In this document: piece after piece, positions 24,807-32,005 of the stretch
Layout of the letters: each line of letters opens with the position of its first letter
Position numbering within the stretch: the first letter of the stretch is position 1
Assembly: GCF_900312745.1 (NCBI RefSeq)
Contig: NZ_OMPD01000014.1
Coordinates: forward strand, 1,612,001-1,676,000
DNA from: Aquimarina sp. AU58
GTDB lineage: Bacteria > Bacteroidota > Bacteroidia > Flavobacteriales > Flavobacteriaceae
Reading direction: 5' to 3'
Length of the DNA stretch: 64,000 bases
Program-made: the position numbers and the translations under genes
Notes under the pieces: generated by a model
The model's database searches: none
What the model saw: the letters and a program-made list of their open reading frames with translations, nothing else
What the model was told of the DNA's origin: nothing

Positions 24807-26351
24807 ATGGAAAAAGTACAGCAAGCTAAGCAAATAAATTACGATCGGGGGAACGTAATTTCGCTTGAAAAAGGAAAAATACCTCCTCAAGCACTTGATT
24901 TAGAGGAAGTTGTTCTTGGGGCAATGATGATTGATAAGAAAGGGGTCGACGAAATTATAGATATACTAAATCCCGATGTTTTTTATAAAGAAGCACATCA
25001 ATACATCTTTGAAGCAATATACAAGCTATTCGAAAACTCTGAGCCAATAGACTTATTAACGGTTTCTAGCCAATTAAAGAAGGATTCGAAATTAGAATTA
25101 GCCGGAGGGGATTATTATTTGGTACAATTAACCCAAAAAGTAGCCTCCTCTGCACATATTGAGTTTCACGCCAGAATAATTCTTCAGAAATATATACAGC
25201 GAAGTTTGATTAAAATTTCGAATGAAATTATTGAAGAATCTTACGATGAGACTACAGACGTTTTTGACCTTCTCGATATGGCAGAATCCAGATTGTATGA
25301 GGTAACACAAGGAAATATAAAACGTTCTACAGAGACCGCACAAAATCTGGTTATACAGGCAAAGAAAAAAATACAGGAAATTTCAAACAAAGAAGGATTA
25401 AGTGGAATCCCGTCTGGCTTTGATAAGCTAGATAAATTAACTTCGGGTTGGCAGCCAAGTGATTTAATCATTGTGGCTGCCCGTCCGGGTATGGGAAAAA
25501 CAGCATTAACCCTTTCTATGGCCAGAAATATGGCTGTAGGACAGAATATTCCCGTAGCATTCTTCTCATTAGAGATGTCTTCGGTACAGCTCATTACACG
25601 TTTAATATCTTCTGAAACTGGTCTCTCTTCAGAAAAATTACGTACCGGTAAGTTAGAAAAACACGAATGGGAACAGCTTAATGTAAAAGTAAAAGATCTT
25701 GAAAAAGCACCATTGTTTATCGATGATACTCCATCTCTTTCAATTTTTGACCTTAGGGCAAAAGCACGTCGTCTTTCATCTCAGCATGGTATAAAAATGA
25801 TCGTTATTGATTATTTGCAGCTAATGACCGCAGGAGGTACCGGGAAAAACGGAAATAGGGAACAAGAAATTTCTACAATTTCTCGTAACCTGAAAGCTCT
25901 GGCAAAAGAATTAAGTGTACCAGTAATTGCATTATCGCAGTTATCAAGGGCGGTAGAAACTCGTGGAGGAAGTAAAAGACCACTGCTTAGTGACCTTCGT
26001 GAATCTGGAGCAATAGAGCAGGATGCAGATATTGTATCTTTTATCTACAGACCAGAATATTATAAGATTGATGAGTGGGATGATGAAGAAAGATCACCTA
26101 CTCAAGGACAAGGAGAATTCATAGTTGCAAAGCACCGTAATGGTGGTTTAGAAAATATTAGGTTAAAATTTATTGGTCACTTAGGTAAATTTGATAACTT
26201 AGATGATTTTAGCACTCCTTTTGAATTTCATTCTAAAATGAATGATGGTAGTGAAGATGAACCGCTTAGTACAAGTCATCTTCCTAGTGCAGATGAAGCC
26301 TTTGGGAGTAGCATAAATGACTCTAGCGATGATGATGAAGTACCTTTCTAA
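24807..26351 (+). CDS. dnaB: replicative DNA helicase DnaB
   Basis: 514 residues from the ATG at 24807. The N-terminal domain (PPQALDLEEVVLGAMMIDKK) binds primase. The RecA-like motor has Walker A ARPGMGKTAL, the H1a-like FFSLEMSSVQLITR, Walker B MIVIDYLQLM and LSQLSRAVE with DLRESGAIEQDADIV. It unwinds DNA at the fork as a hexamer. No intein is present. The end overlaps the next gene. Confidence 0.96.
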   Translation: MEKVQQAKQINYDRGNVISLEKGKIPPQALDLEEVVLGAMMIDKKGVDEIIDILNPDVFYKEAHQYIFEAIYKLFENSEPIDLLTVSSQLKKDSKLELAGGDYYLVQLTQKVASSAHIEFHARIILQKYIQRSLIKISNEIIEESYDETTDVFDLLDMAESRLYEVTQGNIKRSTETAQNLVIQAKKKIQEISNKEGLSGIPSGFDKLDKLTSGWQPSDLIIVAARPGMGKTALTLSMARNMAVGQNIPVAFFSLEMSSVQLITRLISSETGLSSEKLRTGKLEKHEWEQLNVKVKDLEKAPLFIDDTPSLSIFDLRAKARRLSSQHGIKMIVIDYLQLMTAGGTGKNGNREQEISTISRNLKALAKELSVPVIALSQLSRAVETRGGSKRPLLSDLRESGAIEQDADIVSFIYRPEYYKIDEWDDEERSPTQGQGEFIVAKHRNGGLENIRLKFIGHLGKFDNLDDFSTPFEFHSKMNDGSEDEPLSTSHLPSADEAFGSSINDSSDDDEVPF

Positions 26352-27651
26352 AATAATACAGATATTGAAATCTTTCTTACTACATCAAAGATGGTTTCGA
26401 TCTGGTATAGTTATGTTGGTTTTTTTATTTGCATTTCAATCTTATGCATCTTATGTGTTAATTCCGATGGATGCAGATGGCCAGCAAAATCACCTGAAAG
26501 CCTATGGGATTACATACTGGACATTAAGTAAAGATCTAAAAGTAAAATGGCTGTTAAACTACAGAGGAGGATCTTTTTTATTACCAGATACAGAATATAT
26601 TAGAAAAGAATGCACCATTAGAGGGGTTTCGTACGAGGTACTTAGCGATGCAGAAACTAATGAGATTTTAGAAGAAATTAGTAGTCCTTCACAGAATATG
26701 GAAGCCGTAGTGTTAGAAAAAGCACCAAAAATAGCAGTATATTCTCCTAAAGGGAATCAACCTTGGGATGATGCGGTTACAATGGTATTAACATTTGCAG
26801 AAATTCCTTATAAAACCATTTATGATAAAGAAGTTCTTGAAGATAACCTGATCTTATATGATTGGCTGCATTTGCATCACGAAGATTTTACAGGACAATA
26901 TGGTAAATTTTATGCTTCGTATAGAGCTGCTCCATGGTATATTAGAGAAAAAGCCGCTGCAGAAAAACTAGCTAATGAACTTGGGTACTCAAAAGTTTCA
27001 CAAGAGAAACTGGCGGTGGCCTTAAAAATTAGAGACTATGTTGTTGGTGGAGGATTTATGTTTGCTATGTGCAGTGCTACTGATAGTTTTGAGATTGCCA
27101 TAGCAGCAGAAGGAGTTGATATTTGCGAACCTATGTTTGATGGAGACCCTAGTGAACCAGGATACCAGTCCAAAATAGACTATAATAAAACTTTTGCGTT
27201 TAAAAACTTTACATTAGAACGTAGCCCAAATGTATATGAGTTTTCTTCAATCGATATGACCAGAAAGCGTCGTATCCCTAAAACAACAGATTATTTTACC
27301 CTGATGGATTTCTCTGCAAAATGGGATCCTATCCCAACTATGCTTTGTCAAAATCATACAGCTTTGGTTAAAGGATTTATGGGACAAACTACAGCATATA
27401 ATCCTAATGAAATTAAGTCTAATGTATTAGTGTTGGGTGAAAATAAAACCAATTCAGAAGCTCGTTATATACATGGGATTAAAGGAAAAGGATTCTTTAC
27501 ATTTTACGGAGGGCACGATCCCGAAGATTATACACATAGGGTGGGTGACCCAAAGACAGAGCTAGAACTACATCCTAACTCACCAGGATATCGACTAATT
27601 CTAAACAACGTACTCTTTCCGGCTGCAAAAAAGAAAAAGCAGAAAACTTAA
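26317..27651 (+). CDS. conserved secreted protein of unknown function
   Basis: Up to 444 residues. The first ATG overlaps dnaB by 35 bp; a run of three ATGs (26329-26337) or the ATG at 26413 are alternatives. The segment MLVFLFAFQSYASYVLIPMD looks like a signal peptide ending near YAS, so the mature protein begins with YVLIPMDADGQQNHLKAYGI. Similar flavobacterial proteins are often labelled asparagine synthetase B, but I see neither an N-terminal catalytic cysteine nor an ATP-pyrophosphatase loop. Motifs worth noting are YDWLHLHHEDF, GGGFMFAMCSATDSFEIA and FTFYGGHDPED, which suggest a ThuA or amidotransferase-like fold. Function is unknown. Confidence 0.75.
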   Translation: MTLAMMMKYLSKIIQILKSFLLHQRWFRSGIVMLVFLFAFQSYASYVLIPMDADGQQNHLKAYGITYWTLSKDLKVKWLLNYRGGSFLLPDTEYIRKECTIRGVSYEVLSDAETNEILEEISSPSQNMEAVVLEKAPKIAVYSPKGNQPWDDAVTMVLTFAEIPYKTIYDKEVLEDNLILYDWLHLHHEDFTGQYGKFYASYRAAPWYIREKAAAEKLANELGYSKVSQEKLAVALKIRDYVVGGGFMFAMCSATDSFEIAIAAEGVDICEPMFDGDPSEPGYQSKIDYNKTFAFKNFTLERSPNVYEFSSIDMTRKRRIPKTTDYFTLMDFSAKWDPIPTMLCQNHTALVKGFMGQTTAYNPNEIKSNVLVLGENKTNSEARYIHGIKGKGFFTFYGGHDPEDYTHRVGDPKTELELHPNSPGYRLILNNVLFPAAKKKKQKT

Positions 27652-27709
27652 TAGCAATATTGTACTCCTAATCACGGTTTACAGGGATAAATTTACATAT
27701 TACTTTTTA

Positions 27710-27717
27710 TAATTTTG
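27710..27717 (+). promoter_or_regulatory. candidate -7 element (TAATTTTG)
   Basis: Lies 38 bp before the ATG at 27756. No clear -33 TTG was found at the expected distance. Confidence 0.35.
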
Positions 27718-27755
27718 TTTTTGATTCATGATAAGATGAAGCAGACATAAATAAA

Positions 27756-28763
27756 ATGATAAAAAAAGTATTAATGATATTAGCCGCGATTATTCTATTA
27801 CTAATTACACTGGGTATTTATGGAGTGTATCGTTTTTTAAATCCATTTGGGGAATTAGTAAATAAAGAGAAATCAGAATCTTACTTTTATACACGAGATG
27901 GTGATAAAATTATACACAGTCCCATGGGAAATTGGTTTTCATTAGGTAAGACCGAAATGAATGTCGATTTTGATACTTTTCAAGTTTTAGGAAGAGCATA
28001 TGCAAAAGATCAAAACTATGCATATTATGAAGCAAAACCCCTTGATTTTGATATCGATATTCCTTCTTTTACTGTTAAGTTTGATTACAATATTCCAATG
28101 GATAAAAACCATGTATACATTTTGTATGATCGATATGATTTAGAAGATGGAGGAGGTTTTAAAATTTTAGAAGATGCAGACCCGGCTACGTATGTACAGT
28201 TAAATTTTAGTTTTGCAAAAGACAAGAATTACATATTTAGGGATAATGAAAAGCTAACAGAAGTAGACTATTCATCTTTTGAAATACTTAATGAAGAGTT
28301 TTGTAAGGATAACAAAGGGGTGTACTATTACTTATATCATGAACCCTTGCGCAAAATTGAAACGAATCTATCAGAAGTAACTGTATTAAATCAATATTGT
28401 ATTCGTGATGATAAATATGTATACCTTCATACCAGTAGAAGAAATGGAGAAAGCGTTGATGAGGTAGTTAGTATTCCTTTTGAGAATGCTGAAAGAATAA
28501 CGTTTTTCAACAATAATAAAATAATCAAAATAGATAATACGATCTATTATGAAACAACACCCTTAAAAGAAGCAGATGCCGATACTTTTGAAGAAGTCGA
28601 ATATGGATACACAAAAGATATCAATCATGTTTTTTTTCTTGGAGAAATTGTTAAAGGTGCAGATCCTAAAACTTTTAGATATAATAGTAGAAACTATACT
28701 TTTTCAGACAAAAATCATATTTATGAATCGGGAGAAATTTTAAAAAAATCAAAAAGCTGGTGA
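27756..28763 (+). CDS. DKNYY-repeat membrane-anchored protein
   Basis: 335 residues. One N-terminal membrane segment (about 5-27, VLMILAAIILLLITLGIYGV) is followed by repeats of the DKNYY type: AYAKDQNYAYYEAKPLD, IPMDKNHVYILYDRYD, FAKDKNYIFRDNEKLTEVDY, FCKDNKGVYYYLYHEPL, YTKDINHVFFLGEIVKGADP and FSDKNHIYESGEIL. Each carries a D-K-N/D-x-x-x-Y core and a following A-D-x-x-T/S-F. The repeats probably form a beta-solenoid in the periplasm. Function is unknown. Confidence 0.8.
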   Translation: MIKKVLMILAAIILLLITLGIYGVYRFLNPFGELVNKEKSESYFYTRDGDKIIHSPMGNWFSLGKTEMNVDFDTFQVLGRAYAKDQNYAYYEAKPLDFDIDIPSFTVKFDYNIPMDKNHVYILYDRYDLEDGGGFKILEDADPATYVQLNFSFAKDKNYIFRDNEKLTEVDYSSFEILNEEFCKDNKGVYYYLYHEPLRKIETNLSEVTVLNQYCIRDDKYVYLHTSRRNGESVDEVVSIPFENAERITFFNNNKIIKIDNTIYYETTPLKEADADTFEEVEYGYTKDINHVFFLGEIVKGADPKTFRYNSRNYTFSDKNHIYESGEILKKSKSW

Positions 28764-28835
28764 TACAGTAGTGTAAGGTAATTTAAGTACAACGACTACA
28801 TTGTCTAGAATTAACTTATTTAACAAATTGAACTC

Positions 28836-29645
28836 ATGAAAAATCTTATCCTAGTATCACTTTTGATTACAACTATTATTTCCTGTAAACAAGAAGTAAA
28901 ACCAGAAAAAGAAATCAAGGTTCGCGAAGAACAAAAAGAAGAGATTATACCAGATAGATCAGGAGATTTCCCCGAAGATATTACTACTGTTTTTAAAGCT
29001 CATGGAGGTATTAACACGTTTGATCAAATGAATAGTATGACTTTTGAGATAGCTAAACCTGAAGGAAATGAGAAACATACTATAGATCTAAAAACTCGAC
29101 ATGCACGAGTAGAAACAGACAAATTTGTTTTGGGGTTTGATGGTAAAGAAGCCTGGTTAGAACAAGATTCTACTTATTTTAAAGGAAATCCTCGTTTCTA
29201 CCATAATTTGATGTTCTATTTTTATGCAATGCCTTTTGTTTTGGGTGATGACGGAATTTCATATCAAAAGGTAGATGATCTTAACGTAGATGACGTTTCG
29301 TACGCTGGTTATAAAATATCTTACGGAGATGGTGTAGGAGATTCACCTAAAGACAATTATTTCCTTTATTATGATAAAGTATCTGGAAAGATGAAATTCC
29401 TGGGGTATACGGTTACATTTTTTAGTAAAGAATCCAGCGAAAAAATAAGTCTGATAGAATATACTACCTGGAATGATGTAAATGGAATATTACTTCCTGC
29501 AACTCTTAAATGGAGAGCGTATAAAGATGGTGTAGTAGGAGAGGTTAAAAGCGAAATAAATTTTGTAAATGCTAAAATAAATAAGAAAAAAGTTTCTGGT
29601 TCATTATTCAAAAAAACTGTTATTGAAGAAAGTAAGACTTTGTAG
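28836..29645 (+). CDS. lipoprotein of the DUF6503 type
   Basis: 269 residues. The lipobox TTIISC is followed by KQEVKPEKE. A beta-rich LolA/LppX-like body follows: FKAHGGINTFDQMNSMTFEI, DLKTRHARVETDKFVLGFDG, DNYFLYYDKVSGKMKFLGYT, WNDVNGILLPATLKWRAY. This is the arrangement of flavobacterial DUF6503 proteins. It is likely on the periplasmic face of the inner or outer membrane. Role unknown. Confidence 0.75.
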   Translation: MKNLILVSLLITTIISCKQEVKPEKEIKVREEQKEEIIPDRSGDFPEDITTVFKAHGGINTFDQMNSMTFEIAKPEGNEKHTIDLKTRHARVETDKFVLGFDGKEAWLEQDSTYFKGNPRFYHNLMFYFYAMPFVLGDDGISYQKVDDLNVDDVSYAGYKISYGDGVGDSPKDNYFLYYDKVSGKMKFLGYTVTFFSKESSEKISLIEYTTWNDVNGILLPATLKWRAYKDGVVGEVKSEINFVNAKINKKKVSGSLFKKTVIEESKTL

Positions 29646-29716
29646 ATAATGTATGTTGTAATGCCAGAAAACTTAATTGAAAATAAGTTTTAAAAATCAA
29701 ATAAGATTAAGAGAAT

Positions 29717-30535
29717 ATGACATTACATTTCAGGTTCATTACTATAATTTTAGTTTTAACTTTTGGTACAAATAATTTTGTTCAGGCACAGGAAATACCA
29801 AATACGGCCAAATTACCTGATACTTCATCTTGGGAATCTGTGAGGAGGCAAATTAAAATGGAGACCCGTTTTATCAAGAGATGGCCTGATGCCGAGCATT
29901 ATTATAAAAGAGGTAAATATAAAGCAGTAATGCATGAGTGGAAATCAGCATTATCAGATTTGGATAAATCAATTGAGTTTAACCCTAATGTAATGATTTC
30001 ATATTATATTAGAGGGGGTGTGAAAGAAAGATTAGATGATTTAGAAGGATCGAGAGATGATTTTTCAAAAGTTATCGAACTAAGACCAGATTTTAAAATG
30101 GCTTGGTTAGATAGAGCCCAGATTTATACAAAACTTAAAAATTTTGATGCTGCAAAAGAAGATTTGGATATGGCTCTAAAATTGTACCCAAATTGGAGTC
30201 TCGCTTTCTTTCGATTTGGTAATTTATATAGTGATAAAAAAGACTACGATAAGGCAATAATATATTACGAAAAATGTATAGAAATTAACAAAGGTTCATA
30301 TATGGCATATAATAATTTGGGAGATATATATTATAAGAAAAGGAACTATGACAAAGCAATTTTTTATACTTCTGAAGCAATAATGCTTTTTCCTGACTAT
30401 GTAAAAGCTTTAAAAACAAGAGTAGGAGCAAAAATGGCTAAAGGAGATACAGATTTCTGTGAAGACATTAAAAAGTTGGTAAAATTAGGGGATATAGAAT
30501 CGATAGCAATTATTGATAAATATTGCCCAAATTGA
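29717..30535 (+). CDS. secreted tetratricopeptide-repeat protein
   Basis: 272 residues with a signal peptide (hydrophobic 8-20, ending FVQAQ). About five TPR units are visible, for example YYKRGKYKAVMHEWKSALSD, YYIRGGVKERLDDLEGSRDD, WLDRAQIYTKLKNFDAAKED, FFRFGNLYSDKKDYDKAIIY and YNNLGDIYYKKRNYDKAIFY. TPRs are protein-protein scaffolds; the partner is not known. It ends before a long bidirectional hairpin. Confidence 0.85.
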   Translation: MTLHFRFITIILVLTFGTNNFVQAQEIPNTAKLPDTSSWESVRRQIKMETRFIKRWPDAEHYYKRGKYKAVMHEWKSALSDLDKSIEFNPNVMISYYIRGGVKERLDDLEGSRDDFSKVIELRPDFKMAWLDRAQIYTKLKNFDAAKEDLDMALKLYPNWSLAFFRFGNLYSDKKDYDKAIIYYEKCIEINKGSYMAYNNLGDIYYKKRNYDKAIFYTSEAIMLFPDYVKALKTRVGAKMAKGDTDFCEDIKKLVKLGDIESIAIIDKYCPN

Positions 30536-30597
30536 TTTATAAAGTAATATTACCTTAATGACAATTGTATTTTTAGCCTATATAGGGTGCAGGTTTT

Positions 30598-30643
30598 TTT
30601 AAAGAAGTAACGCCTTTTTAACTAAAAAGGCGTTACTTCTTTA
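30598..30643. terminator. long bidirectional terminator
   Basis: Arms of about 21 bp beginning TTTAAAGAAGTAACGCC, with a short central loop, between convergent genes (TPR gene at left, amidohydrolase gene at right). The whole 46-nt block is nearly palindromic. Confidence 0.85.
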
Positions 30644-30662
30644 AAAGGATTATTTAAAACTA

Positions 30663-31955
30663 TTATTTAGTGTATTTTTCACTATACCGTTTCCATAACT
30701 TAGTCTGATGGCTTTCTAAGCTAATATCGCGCCCTTGGATAAAAGCTTTCTCTAATTGATTTGTGCGCATATCCAGGGCATCGCCTATACTTATAAATAA
30801 AGTAGCATCTTTACCAACTTCAAGAGTTCCGGTGTTATTATCTATACCTAAAATTTTAGCACTATTACCAGTAATGAGCTGTAAAGCCTTTTCTTTATCT
30901 AACCCATGTGCAGCAACAGTCCCTGCCTGAAATGGTAAATTACGGGCATTAGCGCGCTCCATTTGCCCGCTATTCTGTAATGCAACCAGCACTCCAGCAT
31001 CCATCAATAATTTTGCATTTTTATAGGGTAAATCATAATCTTCATCTTCTTGTCTGGGAGTAGAGTGTGTTCTTGTAGTTAATACAGGGATATTGTTTTG
31101 TTTTAGCTGTGCTGCAACTTTATAAGCTTCATAGGCACCTACTAAAACTATTTTCTTGATATTATTTTCTTTAGAAAAATTAAGTACATCCAAAATTTCT
31201 TTTTCGGTATTTACATGTATAAACAAAGTCTTTGATCCGTCAAAAATGCCTTTCATTGCAAGATGAGGAAGGTTTCCTGTTGTTGTATTTGATTTAATAG
31301 AAGCTTTGGATTGATGAATAAAATCTACCAATTCTGTTATTTGTTCTACATATTTTTTATTGGGTTTATACCCTGGTTCTTCACCAAGCCACCAACGACC
31401 TCTTGTAAAGGAACTTGGCCAATTAATATGGATGCCATCATCTACTTTTATAGTTGCATCTTCCCAGTTCCAGGCATCTAATTGTACAATTGATGATGTT
31501 CCCGAAATTCTACCACCACGAGGGGTGATCTGGGCTATTAAAACACCATTAGGGCGCATGCTTTCAACAATTTTACTTTCTGCGTTGTAGGCAATAATAC
31601 TCCGAATATGTGGGTTGTAATTTCCAATTTCACTATCGTCATCTGTAGCACGAACAGCACCTATTTCTACTAATCCTAATGTAGAATTTGGAGCTATAAA
31701 ACCAGGATAGATATGTTTACCAGAAGCATCGATTACGGTTCCTTTCGCAGAAGCACTTTCATTAGTACCTATTGCTGTTATCTTTCCTTTTTCAAAAATG
31801 ATAATGCTGTTTTCAATAACTTCTCCATTACCAATATGTGCCGTAGCACCTGTAATCGTTATTGCTTTGCTTTGAGCTTTTGCTGGGGTTTGCTGCGCTG
31901 TTACTTTTCCAAAGGAAATAATACACAGTGCTATTATGAATACTATTTTTTTCAT
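30663..31955 (-). CDS. amidohydrolase-fold protein, probably not catalytic
   Basis: 430 residues from the ATG at 31955 (MKKIVFIIALCIISFGKVTA, a signal peptide); a TTG at 31982 is not needed. The metal-dependent amidohydrolase frame is visible (SGKHIYPGFIAPNSTLGLVE near the start, LQLITGNSAKILGIDNNTGT and LEVGKDATLFI at the end). The metal-binding H-x-H after strand 1 is replaced by A-P-N-S, and the late aspartate by LQNSGQ. It pairs with a larger relative upstream, 50 bp away, and is likely secreted. It may be a structural partner. Confidence 0.85.
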   Translation of the reverse strand: MKKIVFIIALCIISFGKVTAQQTPAKAQSKAITITGATAHIGNGEVIENSIIIFEKGKITAIGTNESASAKGTVIDASGKHIYPGFIAPNSTLGLVEIGAVRATDDDSEIGNYNPHIRSIIAYNAESKIVESMRPNGVLIAQITPRGGRISGTSSIVQLDAWNWEDATIKVDDGIHINWPSSFTRGRWWLGEEPGYKPNKKYVEQITELVDFIHQSKASIKSNTTTGNLPHLAMKGIFDGSKTLFIHVNTEKEILDVLNFSKENNIKKIVLVGAYEAYKVAAQLKQNNIPVLTTRTHSTPRQEDEDYDLPYKNAKLLMDAGVLVALQNSGQMERANARNLPFQAGTVAAHGLDKEKALQLITGNSAKILGIDNNTGTLEVGKDATLFISIGDALDMRTNQLEKAFIQGRDISLESHQTKLWKRYSEKYTK

Positions 31956-31970
31956 ATTCTTTATGATTTT

Positions 31971-31991
31971 AGACTTCGACAAGCTTAGTCT
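31971..31991. repeat. short palindromic intergenic element
   Basis: AGACT and AGTCT ends enclose TTCGACAAGCT; imperfect palindrome centred on AAGCTT, in the 50-bp gap between the two amidohydrolase genes. It resembles the element at 13410-13429. Confidence 0.45.
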
Positions 31992-32005
31992 GATCTATAT
32001 TTTGT

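Noticed and set aside
26317-27651. Asparagine synthetase B annotation
   Set aside because: No N-terminal cysteine nucleophile and no ATP-pyrophosphatase loop were seen; a signal peptide is likely instead.
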